DNA of 64,000 nt from CAIYRG01 sp036273455 (GTDB lineage Bacteria > Pseudomonadota > Alphaproteobacteria > Micropepsales > Micropepsaceae): assembly GCA_036273455.1 (NCBI GenBank), contig DASUHP010000033.1:1-64000 (forward strand). Reading direction: 5' to 3'. The number at the start of each line of letters is the position of its first letter. Within the stretch, counting starts at the first letter, position 1. The notes under the pieces were generated by a model. That model saw nothing but the letters and a program-made list of their open reading frames with translations, did no database searches and was not told the DNA's origin. The translations under genes were made by a program, and so were the position numbers. Below, in pieces: positions 17,293 through 25,755 of the stretch.

Positions 17293-18473
17293 CTTATCCC
17301 GGGCTGCGCGAGATTCCGCGGGGCGTGTGGGCGCTCGGCTTTGTCAGCCTGTTCATGGATATCTCCTCGGAAATGATCCATGGCCTGCTGCCGGTGTTCC
17401 TGATCACCGTCCTCGGTGCGAGCACGGAAGTGGTCGGGCTCATCGAGGGCGTCGGGGAGGCCACTGCGTCCGTATCCAAACTTGGCTCGGGCTGGCTGTC
17501 GGACAAACTCGGAAAGCGAAAAGCTCTCACTGTCCTCGGCTATGGCCTCGGCGCTGTGTCCAAACCGCTGTTCGCCATCGCGCCGACGGCTTTCGTCGTT
17601 CTCGGGGCACGCTTTTCGGATCGCGTCGGCAAAGGCATACGTGGCGCGCCGCGCGACGCCATGATCGGCGAGATGGTGCAGGCGGGACAACGTGGCGCGT
17701 CCTATGGGCTGCGCCAGGCGCTCGATTCAGTCGGTGCGTTTACCGGACCGCTGCTCGCGATTGTGTTGATGGCGGTGCTGCATGACAATTTTCGCCTGAT
17801 TTTCTGGCTGGCGGTCATCCCGGGCGGCATTTCCGTACTCATCCTGATGATCGCCGTGCGCGAACCGCAAAACGCCGGCCCGGTGCGGCGCGCTGCCATC
17901 GAACTTCGCGATCTGAAAGCCATCGGCGGCGGATATTGGCTCGTGGCCGGCATCGGCGTGGTGCTGACGCTGGCGCGGTTCAGCGAAGCCTTTCTGATCC
18001 TGCGGGCCCAGAACGCCGGACTTTCGCTCGCGCTGGCCCCGCTGGTGCTGGTCGTGATGAATATCGTCTATTCGCTCAGCGCCTATCCGCTGGGCTGGCT
18101 GTCAGACCGCATTGACCGGCGGCTGATGCTGGCGGCCGGCTTCGCCACTCTCATTGCCGCCGATGTGGTTTTGGCGGCGGCGCCAAATCTGGCGATTGTC
18201 ATGATTGGCGTTGCGCTGTGGGGTTTGCATATGGGCATGACGCAGGGGCTGCTTTCGGCCGTGGTCGCCGATGAGTCTCCCGCTCACCTGAGGGCGACGG
18301 CGTTTGGCGTTTTCAATTTCGCCAGTGGCTTCGCGCTGCTGCTGGCGAGCCTGGTGGCGGGCGTGTTGTGGGAACAGATCGGACCGGCAGCGACGTTTAT
18401 CGCCGGTGCGGTGTTTACGGCGGTGGGACTTTCAATCCTGTTTGTGACGCGGGGGATGCGGACGGTGGCTTGA
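17211..18473 (+). CDS. MFS transporter
   Basis: 420-residue, 12-helix major facilitator. ATG at 17211 overlaps the preceding stop (ATGA), so it is translationally coupled to the PmtA-like gene. After a repeat-derived basic N-terminus, the first helix (GVWALGFVSLFMDISSEMIH), the loop GWLSDKLGKRKALTVLGYGL and the signature ARFSDRVGKGIRGAPRDAMI mark the branch of MFS proteins with the DRxGKGxRxAPRDA motif. The second half contains GWLSDRIDRRLML. The substrate is unknown; coupling to a lipid methyltransferase hints at a lipid or drug efflux role, but that is a guess. Confidence 0.85.
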   Translation: MRSEEREFRFSLLTRRFSLLASRSSLLTYPGLREIPRGVWALGFVSLFMDISSEMIHGLLPVFLITVLGASTEVVGLIEGVGEATASVSKLGSGWLSDKLGKRKALTVLGYGLGAVSKPLFAIAPTAFVVLGARFSDRVGKGIRGAPRDAMIGEMVQAGQRGASYGLRQALDSVGAFTGPLLAIVLMAVLHDNFRLIFWLAVIPGGISVLILMIAVREPQNAGPVRRAAIELRDLKAIGGGYWLVAGIGVVLTLARFSEAFLILRAQNAGLSLALAPLVLVVMNIVYSLSAYPLGWLSDRIDRRLMLAAGFATLIAADVVLAAAPNLAIVMIGVALWGLHMGMTQGLLSAVVADESPAHLRATAFGVFNFASGFALLLASLVAGVLWEQIGPAATFIAGAVFTAVGLSILFVTRGMRTVA

Positions 18474-18520
18474 AGCGTGAGCAAGCGCGCGCAGAACTGC
18501 CTTCGCTGCAAGCTTCGATA

Positions 18521-18575
18521 CGACACCTGGGTCCCCTTCCCTCGCATCGCCATGCGATGCTCGCCGGGGATGACA
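18521..18575. repeat. intergenic palindromic repeat (TGTCATCC...GGATGACA type)
   Basis: A hyphenated palindromic element: CTCGCATCGC / GCGATGCTCG arms around a short centre, with GGTCCCCTTCC on one side and GGGGATGACA closing it. A related, inverted copy (beginning TGTCATCCTCAGCGAG) occurs at 29061-29215. It fills the gap between the convergent MFS and pssA genes. Confidence 0.65.
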
Positions 18576-18579
18576 AATA

Positions 18580-19386
18580 TTATTTTGTCGGCTGTTCTTC
18601 GGCGTCTTCTTCGTTGGCGGCGTGGAGGCCGAAGGGAATCGCGCCGAGATAGACAGCAAGGCCGAACAGCAACGTCGTCCAGGGCACGAAGACCATGGCC
18701 GGTATCAGGGCCAAACCGAGAACCCAGGCGGCAAATTTCGCGTGCTGGTCGAGCTTGATGTATTTCAGCGAGGGCGTGGGAACGCGGCTCACCATCAGCA
18801 CGGACGTGATCCCGACGAGGCTGAGCGAGATTGCGGGCAGACGGACGAAATCCGCGGCGAACTCGAAATTCAGGAGCAGCGGCAGCAGCATGATGCAGGC
18901 CGCGGCCGGCGTCGGCAGGCCGGTGAAATAGGGATGCGATTGCGAGGCGCCTTCATCGCGCGAGGCCTCGATGTTGAAACGCGCCAGTCTGAGTGCGCTG
19001 CAGGCGCAGAAGATCAAGGCGGCGATCCAGCCGGCGCCGCCCATTTGCGACAGCGACCAGGTATAGACCAAGACCGCGGGTGCGACGCCAAAACTGACCA
19101 GATCGGCCAGCGAATCGAGCTGCACGCCAAAGCGGCTGTCGGCCCCAAGCAAACGCGCGGCGCGGCCATCCAGCATGTCGAACAGCATGGCGCAGAAGAT
19201 CGCGGCGACGGCCGGGCGCCAGTCGCCGGTGAGGGCAAAGCGGATCGACGTCGCGCCGGCACAGAGGCCGAGCAGCGTGAGCGCGCTTGGGATGACCCGG
19301 GAGATCGAAAGATCCTCCAGCCGGTCCTCAAGCCGCTCCAGCCGAACCGAAGCCCATTGTCTCGGAGTCAATCGATCATCACGCAT
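18580..19386 (-). CDS. pssA: CDP-diacylglycerol--serine O-phosphatidyltransferase
   Basis: Phosphatidylserine synthase, 268 residues. It condenses CDP-diacylglycerol with L-serine in the inner membrane, the first step towards phosphatidylethanolamine. The CDP-alcohol phosphotransferase signature DG-x2-AR-x8-G-x3-D-x3-D is visible as DGRAARLLGADSRFGVQLDS plus LAD. Several hydrophobic helices follow (IALIFCACSALRLA and so on). The acidic/Lys tail is EEDAEEQPTK. It lies 61 bp downstream of psd on the same strand, the usual alphaproteobacterial psd-pssA operon. Confidence 0.95.
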   Translation of the reverse strand: MRDDRLTPRQWASVRLERLEDRLEDLSISRVIPSALTLLGLCAGATSIRFALTGDWRPAVAAIFCAMLFDMLDGRAARLLGADSRFGVQLDSLADLVSFGVAPAVLVYTWSLSQMGGAGWIAALIFCACSALRLARFNIEASRDEGASQSHPYFTGLPTPAAACIMLLPLLLNFEFAADFVRLPAISLSLVGITSVLMVSRVPTPSLKYIKLDQHAKFAAWVLGLALIPAMVFVPWTTLLFGLAVYLGAIPFGLHAANEEDAEEQPTK

Positions 19387-19447
19387 CTGTCGTACAATCC
19401 TGCTAGTGGTTTTCGTGCCGGGTTGCGCTCCCGGCCGATAAGGACAT

Positions 19448-20194
19448 TCAAGAACCCAGAGCGGCTGCGCGATCCTGCGGAACGCGTAAGTTGCCCTGTT
19501 GCGGCAGCGTCGCGAGCACCGTTTCGCCGGCCTTGACGCGGGCCCCTGCCACCACTGTTACGGCCGAACCGGGCGGAAGATAGACATCCAACCGGCTGCC
19601 GAAGCGGATAATCCCGAAACGTTCGCCCCGCCGCACGCTTTGCCCCCGGCCAAGCTCGCATTTGATGCGCCGCGCGACCAAGCCGGCGATTTGTATCACG
19701 GCGAGCCCACCCCCGTCCTGATTTTCTTCAGGCTCGATGCGAATCGCCATCCGCTCATTATGTATGCTCGCCTTATCAAAGGAAGCGTTAAAAAACCGGC
19801 CTTCCCGGTAATTCAGTGCAATCACGCGGCCGTCAACCGGCATCCTGTTCACGTGAACGTTGAATACATCCATGAAAATGCTGAGCCGCAGCCGCGGTGT
19901 TTCGCCCATGCCGAGTTCGGCGGGCGGGACGGCCGGGATGATCGGCAGCATTTTGCCGTCGGCCGGGCTGACGACCAGTCCCCTGCCCTTTGGAGTCACG
20001 CGTTCCGGATCGCGGAAGAATGCCACGCACCACATGGTGAAGGGCAGGCAGACGATTCCCACCGGCAGGTAGAGCCACAACAGCGCAGCATTGACGAGCA
20101 CAGCCGGAGCAATGAACCGCCAGCCGTCGCGGTGAATGGGAATGCGCAACCGTTTCTCTCCAGGGATTTTGGCTGCCCGATCTACAGCGGCCAC
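19448..20194 (-). CDS. psd: phosphatidylserine decarboxylase proenzyme
   Basis: 248-residue short proteobacterial-type Psd. It converts phosphatidylserine to phosphatidylethanolamine using a pyruvoyl group made by self-cleavage. The cleavage site is in ERFGIIRFGSRLDVYLPPG near residue 205, where the conserved Gly-Ser pair supplies the pyruvoyl Ser. Two N-terminal membrane-associated stretches (FIAPAVLVNAALLWLYLPVG) and VSPADGKMLPI are also seen. The start is GTG at 20194. First gene of the psd-pssA unit; it supplies the substrate for the PmtA-like enzyme. Confidence 0.95.
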   Translation of the reverse strand: MAAVDRAAKIPGEKRLRIPIHRDGWRFIAPAVLVNAALLWLYLPVGIVCLPFTMWCVAFFRDPERVTPKGRGLVVSPADGKMLPIIPAVPPAELGMGETPRLRLSIFMDVFNVHVNRMPVDGRVIALNYREGRFFNASFDKASIHNERMAIRIEPEENQDGGGLAVIQIAGLVARRIKCELGRGQSVRRGERFGIIRFGSRLDVYLPPGSAVTVVAGARVKAGETVLATLPQQGNLRVPQDRAAALGS

Positions 20195-20307
20195 GCGCGT
20201 GAGTCGCGTATTTTAAGCGCGCGATTATCGCCCGGTTCTGCTTCCTGCGCCAGCAACGCGTTTGTGAGGGCAGTCAGCCCTCCCACGGAGAGCGTTGAAT
20301 TTGATCG

Positions 20308-20871
20308 CTAGCGGTTGAGGCCGGGCTGCCACAGCACATCCGCGGCGCCGTTGTTGTTGGCCTGACGTGCGAGGACGAAGAGCAGATCGGACAGGCGGTT
20401 GAGATATTTCAGCAGTTCCGGATTGATGGATTCGGCAGCTGCGAGTGCGGCGAGTTCGCATTCGGCGCGGCGGGTGATCGCGCGCGCGAGATGCAGATGC
20501 GCCGAGGCGGCGGACCCACCCGGCAGAATGAAACTCGTCAGCGCGTTCAAGCCGGCATTGACACGGTCGATTTCGCGTTCGAGCGCCGCGACCTGATCGG
20601 CGGCGATCCTGAGGCGCGGGCGCTTCGGATCATCGGATTGCGGCACGCAGAGATCGGCGCCGAGATCGAACAGATCGTTCTGTATGCGGAGCAGGATGGC
20701 CGCGAGCGCGTTTTGCCCGGCATGGGCGATTACCACCCCGATGGCGGCGTTTGCTTCATCGACGGCGCCCATGGCGCGCACGCGCAGCGAATGTTTGGCG
20801 ACTCTGGTGCCGTCGCCGAGCGATGTCGCTCCGGAGTCGCCGCCGCGGGTATAGATGCGATCGATTTTCAC
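20308..20871 (-). CDS. ATP:cob(I)alamin adenosyltransferase, PduO type
   Basis: 187 residues, normal length. It attaches adenosyl to cob(I)alamin, giving coenzyme B12. Seen: the N-terminal ATP-binding motif YTRGGDSGATSLGDGTRVAKH, the RVRAMGAVDEANAAIG helix, IQNDLFDLGADLCVP, and the C-terminal helices with LPGGSAASAHLHLARAITRRAE and LNRLSDLLFVLAR. The start is GTG at 20871. It is transcribed away from the cobalamin riboswitch and btuB, about 230 bp off; the riboswitch faces btuB and so does not control this gene. Confidence 0.93.
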   Translation of the reverse strand: MKIDRIYTRGGDSGATSLGDGTRVAKHSLRVRAMGAVDEANAAIGVVIAHAGQNALAAILLRIQNDLFDLGADLCVPQSDDPKRPRLRIAADQVAALEREIDRVNAGLNALTSFILPGGSAASAHLHLARAITRRAECELAALAAAESINPELLKYLNRLSDLLFVLARQANNNGAADVLWQPGLNR

Positions 20872-20911
20872 GGGGTGATATTTCCGAACGCCTCGTTGAA
20901 TTTTCTCAAAT

Positions 20912-20965
20912 TACCCCCACCCGAAAAATGCTGGGCATTTTTCGACCTCCCCGCAAGGGGGAGGT
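20912..20965. repeat. intergenic palindromes
   Basis: Two adjacent hairpins: CCGAAAAATG / CATTTTTCGA, then CCTCCCCGC / GGGGGAGG type arms. They lie in the gap upstream of the PduO gene and belong to the CTCCCC...GGGGAG family of short palindromes repeated in several gaps of this window (also near 23341, 25075, 26783 and 61227). Confidence 0.6.
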
Positions 20966-21100
20966 TACAATTTATGCTGGCCGATGCTCTCGCGGGGAAG
21001 GAGAAATCGGAGCGGAAACGCTGGCGCGTTTTGCATCTCCCCGCAAGAGCAAGTTGGGATTGGCCGGTGCGTTGACGGGCGAGGCGCGACTCGATTAAAT

Positions 21101-21256
21101 CGGTCTTGTGCAGGTTCAAGGGAACGCGGTGCAAACCCGCGGCTGCCCCCGCAACTGTCACCGGCGAGCGCCGGCCCACATGCCACTGGGACAATCCCGG
21201 GAAGGCGGGCCTCTCATGCGGATCAAGACGCCGGAAGCCAGGAGACCTGGCCTGCA
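21101..21256 (+). promoter_or_regulatory. cobalamin riboswitch
   Basis: Classic B12-aptamer landmarks in order: GTGCAGGTTCAAGGGAACGC, GGTGCAAACCCGCGGCTGCC and CCGCAACTGT, then the B12 box GCCACTGGGACAATCCCGGG at ~21182, and the closing segment GAAGCCAGGAGACCTGGCCT pairing back near 21232-21253. It precedes the outer-membrane B12 receptor gene by ~145 nt, so adenosylcobalamin binding would shut down btuB expression. The region after the aptamer is rich in short GC palindromes that could form the expression platform. Confidence 0.95.
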
Positions 21257-21399
21257 CGTCGTCCTGCTTTCGGCCGGGGTGTGCCGCAGGCTGCGGATAA
21301 TCCGCTGTGGCGACGGGTCAAGAGTCGTTGCGGCGGGTGAGCTACGTCCCTTCACGCTTCTCGCCTTGCCGTCACGACTCCTCGCAACAGGAGGACGGA

Positions 21400-23316
21400 A
21401 TGCGTGGACTTGTTCTTGTATTTTTGCTGTTGCCGGCTGGGGCTTTGGCCGATGAACCAGCGCTTTCCGACAATCTGGAAACGGTAGTTGTGAGTGCCAC
21501 GCGCAGCGAACAGCCGCGCGAATTGACCGGCACATCGGTGTCGGTGATTTCGGCCGCAGATATTGTGGTTCAGCATCTCAATATCGTCACCGACGCGCTG
21601 TCGCAAACGCCGGGATTGACAGTGGTGCGCAATGGCGGCCCGGGCCAGTTTACCAGCATCGGTCTGCGCGACGCCGAAGCCGGCCAGACGCTGGTTGTGG
21701 TGGACGGCATGCGCATCATGGACCCGAGCGCGACCGACGGGACCGCCATCCTTTCGGATGTTCTGGTCAACAGCATCGATCGCATCGAGGTTTTGCGCGG
21801 ACCGCAGAGCACGCTGTACGGCAGTGACGCCATTGGGGGCGTGGTGAATATCCTGACACGCCGCGGCGGGACGACGCCTTTCGCGATGGTCACGACGGCA
21901 GAAGGCGGGGGTTTCGGAACCTACCGGCTGAACAGCGCGGCCAACGGGACCGTGGACGGCATCGAATATGGCGGCGGGTTTAATCTGTACACGACGGAAG
22001 GCATTGCGGCGGCCGATACCAGGCCGGTGCGGGACCAACCCGATCCCTATCGCAATGTCGGCGCTACTGCGAATGTCCGCGTGCCGCTGGCGGCGAATAT
22101 CAACGTTGATGCCCGCGGCTGGTATGTCAATGCGCGCACGGTATTCGACGGCTTTCCGCCGCCCGATTTCACACTGCAATATACCGGCGAATACGGCATC
22201 GACAGCCTGCTCGCGCTGTATGGCGGCGTGAATGCGGCGTTCTTCGACGGCCGGTTTGTCAACCGGCTGTCGGTGAGCGACTTCGACAGTGACCGGAGGA
22301 ATTACAATCCGGGTCTGTCATTCCCGGAGGAGTTCTACGCCAAAGGCACAGCGACAAATTTCGAGTATCAGGGCATCTTCGATGTGACCCCATCCAGCCA
22401 GCTGACCTTCGGCGCGGAGAGCCTGCACACCGCTATTCGCACCGCGTCACCGGCGCCGGGCGACACCAACCCGCTGCCCGTTGTTGGGCACGACACGATC
22501 AACAGCATCTATGCGCAATATCAGGCGACTTTGTTCGATCAACTGACGCTGACCGGCGGCTACCGGCACGACGATGATTCATCCTTTGGCGGACACGATT
22601 CGATCAAAGGCGCGGTGGCACTGGCGCTGTTTGGCCGCGACACCATATTGCGCGGCAATTATGGTGACGGATTCAAGGCGCCATCCCTGTACGAGCTGTA
22701 TTCACCCTTTTCCAACCCGGTGCAGAGACTGACGCCCGAAAGCGCGCGGGGCTGGGAAGCCGGCGTGGACCAGATGCTGTCCGCCGGCGGATTGATTTCG
22801 GTGGCGTATTTTCAGCGGCTGACATCGGACCAGATTGATTTCTTCGATTGTTTCGATGTGACTTCGCCGGCCTGCGCACAGCGCCCGTTCGGCTATTACG
22901 CCAATATCGTGAAAACCCGCAGCAGCGGCGTCGAGGTGGAAGGCGGGGCGCAGCTCATGGATACCATTCACGTCTATGCAAACTTCACTGCGATGGATGC
23001 GGTGGATCTGTCCACCGGCAACGAGCTCGCGCGACGGCCGCGGCTGATGGCCAATGCGCGCGTGGTCTGGACTCCCGATGCGCGATGGTCGCTCGGGATG
23101 AGCGCCGGGTTCACGGGAAAGCGGTTCGATGATGCTTTCGAAACCGTGCCGCTTCGGGCTTTCACGCTGCTGGATGTGTTTGCGTCTTACGCCATCAGCG
23201 ACCGCATGCAGGTTTATCTTCGCGGCGAGAATCTGCTCGATGAGCATTATGAAACCGCGGCCGGGTACCGGTCGCTGCCGTTGACCGTGACGGCGGGATT
23301 GAGGTTTGGGGTGTAG
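21400..23316 (+). CDS. btuB: TonB-dependent vitamin B12 receptor
   Basis: 638-residue outer-membrane receptor for cobalamin. ATG at 21400 is chosen because ACAGGAGG lies just upstream and a clean signal peptide follows (MRGLVLVFLLLPAGALA). Seen: TonB box ETVVVSATRSEQPRELTG, plug with QTPGLTVVRNGGPGQFTSIG, the motif LRGPQSTLYGSDAIGGVVNI, and a C-terminal barrel ending GLRFGV. Length and plug agree with BtuB rather than the 1050-residue receptors at the window start. Control by the upstream cobalamin riboswitch fixes the ligand with good confidence. Inner-membrane BtuCDF genes are not in the window. Confidence 0.93.
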   Translation: MRGLVLVFLLLPAGALADEPALSDNLETVVVSATRSEQPRELTGTSVSVISAADIVVQHLNIVTDALSQTPGLTVVRNGGPGQFTSIGLRDAEAGQTLVVVDGMRIMDPSATDGTAILSDVLVNSIDRIEVLRGPQSTLYGSDAIGGVVNILTRRGGTTPFAMVTTAEGGGFGTYRLNSAANGTVDGIEYGGGFNLYTTEGIAAADTRPVRDQPDPYRNVGATANVRVPLAANINVDARGWYVNARTVFDGFPPPDFTLQYTGEYGIDSLLALYGGVNAAFFDGRFVNRLSVSDFDSDRRNYNPGLSFPEEFYAKGTATNFEYQGIFDVTPSSQLTFGAESLHTAIRTASPAPGDTNPLPVVGHDTINSIYAQYQATLFDQLTLTGGYRHDDDSSFGGHDSIKGAVALALFGRDTILRGNYGDGFKAPSLYELYSPFSNPVQRLTPESARGWEAGVDQMLSAGGLISVAYFQRLTSDQIDFFDCFDVTSPACAQRPFGYYANIVKTRSSGVEVEGGAQLMDTIHVYANFTAMDAVDLSTGNELARRPRLMANARVVWTPDARWSLGMSAGFTGKRFDDAFETVPLRAFTLLDVFASYAISDRMQVYLRGENLLDEHYETAAGYRSLPLTVTAGLRFGV

Positions 23317-23340
23317 GGGGCGCCATGATCGCTGGTGGGC

Positions 23341-23398
23341 CGCTTCCCCCTCCACCGCTTCGCGGTCCCCCCCCCCGTAAACGGACTGGAAAACCGGC
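23341..23398. repeat. intergenic palindrome with C-run
   Basis: CCCCCTCCACCGCTTCGCGGT followed by a run of ten C and GTAAACGG. A degenerate member of the CTCCCC...GGGGAG palindrome family. It lies between btuB and crcB. No fluoride-riboswitch consensus was seen here. Confidence 0.5.
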
Positions 23399-23479
23399 GG
23401 CTGAGTGATGTTTGTGGCCTCCCGCTGGGCATGGGGACGGGGTAGAACCGAAGCGCAGCGGGGCGGGCGGATTCGGCAG

Positions 23480-23872
23480 ATGCTTTGGTGGGTGATGGCG
23501 GGCAGCGCCATCGGGGGCGGGCTGCGCTACCTGGTGTCGGGATTTGTCGCGCTGCAATTCGGTGAGATTTTTCCGTGGGGCACCGTGCTGGTCAATATTT
23601 CCGGCTCTTTCGTCATCGGCTTCTTTGCCACGCTGACCGGACCGGACGGGCGGGTGATGGCGGGTGCAACGACACGGCAATTCGTGATGACCGGCATCTG
23701 CGGCGGCTACACCACTTTTTCCTCATTCAGCCTGCAGACGCTGAACCTCGCGCGCGATGAGGAATGGTTCTATGCCGGGGCGAACATCGTAGCATCCGTC
23801 GTGCTATGCCTGATTGCAGTGTGGATCGGGCATATCGCCGCGGCAGCGATCAATCAGTTGAAGGGCACGTGA
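23480..23872 (+). CDS. crcB: fluoride ion exporter CrcB/FluC
   Basis: 130-residue dual-topology fluoride channel. Seen: the N-terminal GSAIGGGLRYLVSG, the core GTVLVNISGSFVIGFFATL with the conserved Asn, and TRQFVMTGICGGYTTFSSFSLQT carrying the Gly-Tyr-Thr-Thr-Phe-Ser-Ser-Phe signature that lines the fluoride path. ATG at 23480 gives the normal family N-terminus; the frame is open to 23405 but that extension is Arg/Gly-rich and overlaps the palindrome-rich gap. A DUF190 gene, often found with crcB, lies 1.2 kb downstream on the same strand. Confidence 0.95.
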   Translation: MLWWVMAGSAIGGGLRYLVSGFVALQFGEIFPWGTVLVNISGSFVIGFFATLTGPDGRVMAGATTRQFVMTGICGGYTTFSSFSLQTLNLARDEEWFYAGANIVASVVLCLIAVWIGHIAAAAINQLKGT

Positions 23873-23952
23873 CGCATATACGCTTTACGATTCCCGGCCC
23901 GGCAGAATAAAATCAGGCATGTGGCCGCGGGCCGGCAATTTGGGAGGAAACC

Positions 23953-25008
23953 ATGCAGCGAGTAGCCCTGTGTTGTGCCGTTGCGTTCATTCTTGCCGCA
24001 CCATCTGCAGCCCCCGCGCAGCAGAGTGAAAGCGGCGGACCCTATCGCGTGCTGAAGACGGTCAAGGCCGGCGGCGGCGATGGCGGTTTCGATTACACCA
24101 ATGTCGATGTCGCCGGACGCCGGCTTTACATCGCGCGGCGCGGAGCGGGCGCGCAGGTCCCGCATATCGCGGTGTACGACCTGGATACGCTGGCGCAGGT
24201 CGGGGACATTCCCAACGCCAACGCGCATGGCGCCGTCATCGATGCGAAGAGCGGCCACGGCTTTGCCAGCACGAAGCCGATACAGGAGTTCGATACGAAG
24301 ACGCTAAAGCCGATCAAGCAGATCGAGGTTCAGGGCAATCCCGACGGCATGTTCTTCGATCCCTATAACCAGCGCGCTTACGTGTTGAGTCATGAGATGC
24401 CGCACGTGACGGTGATCGACACCAAAGACGGGAACGTGCTGGGAACGATCGATCTCGGCGGCGCACCGGAACAGATGACGAGCGATGGGCGCGGCCATCT
24501 CTATGTCGATGTCGAGGACATGCACAATGTCGCGGTGATCGATGCGAAGACCATGAAAGTGACGGCGCATTACGATCTCGAAGGCCAGGGCGGCACATGT
24601 GCCGGGCTGGCGATGGATCCGCGCAGCCGGGTGTTGTTCGCCGCCTGCCGCAATCCGCAGAACATGGTCATGCTGAATGCGGATACCGGAAAGATTCTCG
24701 GAACGGTTCCCCTGGGGCGCGGCACCGACGGGGCGGTGTTCAATCCCGCAACCGGAGAAGCGTTTAGTTCGCAAACCGACGGCACGCTGACGGTGGTGAA
24801 GGAGAATAGCCCGACGAGTTTCACGGTCGAGCAGACTGTGCAGACGATGCCGACCGCGAAAACCATGGCGCTGGACAGCAAAACCAACCACCTGATCCTG
24901 ATCGCGGCACAATATCCGCCTGAACCGCCGCGCCCGGCACAGGGTGGACAGGGCAGGCGCGCTCCCATGATTCCGGGCTCGTTCACAATTTTGGTGGTTG
25001 GAAAGTAG
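23953..25008 (+). CDS. secreted YncE-like beta-propeller protein
   Basis: 351 residues with a signal peptide (ALCCAVAFILAAPSAAPAQQ). The body consists of ~40-residue repeats, each containing a V-x-D-x(n)-G-x-V-hydrophobic strand (IAVYDLDTLAQVGDIP, VTVIDTKDGNVLGTIDLGG, VAVIDAKTMKVTAHYDLEG, VMLNADTGKILGTVPLGRG). This is the pattern of YncE/PQQ-type seven-bladed propellers. Near the C-terminus is a Pro-rich segment (YPPEPPRPAQGGQGR). It sits between crcB and its usual partner DUF190, which is unexpected. The role is unknown; such proteins are periplasmic binding or scaffold domains. Confidence 0.8.
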   Translation: MQRVALCCAVAFILAAPSAAPAQQSESGGPYRVLKTVKAGGGDGGFDYTNVDVAGRRLYIARRGAGAQVPHIAVYDLDTLAQVGDIPNANAHGAVIDAKSGHGFASTKPIQEFDTKTLKPIKQIEVQGNPDGMFFDPYNQRAYVLSHEMPHVTVIDTKDGNVLGTIDLGGAPEQMTSDGRGHLYVDVEDMHNVAVIDAKTMKVTAHYDLEGQGGTCAGLAMDPRSRVLFAACRNPQNMVMLNADTGKILGTVPLGRGTDGAVFNPATGEAFSSQTDGTLTVVKENSPTSFTVEQTVQTMPTAKTMALDSKTNHLILIAAQYPPEPPRPAQGGQGRRAPMIPGSFTILVVGK

Positions 25009-25024
25009 TTCGTAAAAACGCACC

Positions 25025-25100
25025 CCCCACCTGGCGCGCCAACGCGCACTTGCAAAAGCGCAAGTGCGGGCGCGCCGCCCTCTCCCACAAGGGGAGAGGC
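25025..25100. repeat. intergenic palindromic repeat
   Basis: Contains GCGCACTTGC / GCAAGTGCGG arms and CTCTCCC / GGGGAGAG arms. A related element, with CAATCGCAAGCGCGGGCGCG and the same GGCGCGCCGCC core, lies at 27388-27482. It sits immediately before the DUF190 ribosome site. Confidence 0.55.
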
Positions 25101-25120
25101 GAATCTTCTCTGAGGAACGG

Positions 25121-25444
25121 ATGCAAATTCCCAACGACGCCGTCCTGCTCAGGATATTCATCGGCGAATCGGACCGATTTGAGAGCAAGCCGCTTTACCA
25201 AGCGGTTGTGTTGAAGGCGCGTGAAATGCATCTGGCGGGCGCGACTGTGTTGCGCGGACCGATGGGTTATGGCCGCTCCAGCCATCTGCACACGGCCAAA
25301 ATTCTGCGCCTGTCGGAGGATCTGCCGCTGGTCATCGAGATTATCGATGCCGAGGACAAGATCAATTCCTTCCTACCCGTGCTCGACGGCATGATGGGAC
25401 ACGGATTGATCACGCTGGAGAAGGTGAAAGTCTACCGCTACTGA
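25121..25444 (+). CDS. DUF190 domain protein
   Basis: 107 residues, one DUF190 domain: LLRIFIGESDRFESKPLYQA at the start, ATVLRGPMGYGRSSHLHTAK in the middle (the conserved GxxGxG-like loop with His) and SEDLPLVIEIIDAEDKINSF, ending in EKVKVYRY. The fold is ferredoxin/PII-like, and these proteins are commonly fused or linked to crcB, suggesting a regulatory or nucleotide-sensing part in fluoride export. ATG at 25121 is preferred; the upstream extension lies in a palindromic repeat. Confidence 0.85.
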   Translation: MQIPNDAVLLRIFIGESDRFESKPLYQAVVLKAREMHLAGATVLRGPMGYGRSSHLHTAKILRLSEDLPLVIEIIDAEDKINSFLPVLDGMMGHGLITLEKVKVYRY

Positions 25445-25520
25445 TTCTGCAAGCCTCGTTCATCGCACATTCAGACAGGCGGCCGCAGTTTGGCACCGGG
25501 TGGGGGTGAGGATGCACCCC

Positions 25521-25712
25521 ATGAGCAACCGGCAACTTGTAGCAGATCAGATCCGGCACTACCGCGAATTGGCGCAAATCGCTGCCGAGTGTGCGCGGAG
25601 CAGCCCAGTTCGCGCCAGTGAATATTCCAAATTGTCAAAACAGTGGCTGGAGCTCGCCGACAGTCTGGAACGCGACGCGGCGATGCGCCGGCGCGGGATG
25701 ACATCCCTGTAA
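25521..25712 (+). CDS. small helical protein, unknown
   Basis: 63 residues (MSNRQLVADQIRHYRELAQIAAECARSSPV...). ATG at 25521 has GGGGTGAGG at good spacing; an ATG at 25512 would be too close. It is helical and charged with no membrane segment, ending in AMRRRGMTSL. It has the same general layout as the protein at 12976-13155 (A-x-x-C-x-x-A/S, then a Y/L-rich helix with LA-x-SL). No function is assigned. Confidence 0.55.
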   Translation: MSNRQLVADQIRHYRELAQIAAECARSSPVRASEYSKLSKQWLELADSLERDAAMRRRGMTSL

Positions 25713-25755
25713 TGGGGAGATAGGCTCCCTTCCGGTCTCTTCCGGGAGGTAGACA

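Noticed and set aside
23317..23479. Fluoride riboswitch upstream of crcB
   Set aside because: I looked for the conserved GGNGATGG...GCTGATG pattern and did not find it; the gap holds only a palindrome and a C-run.
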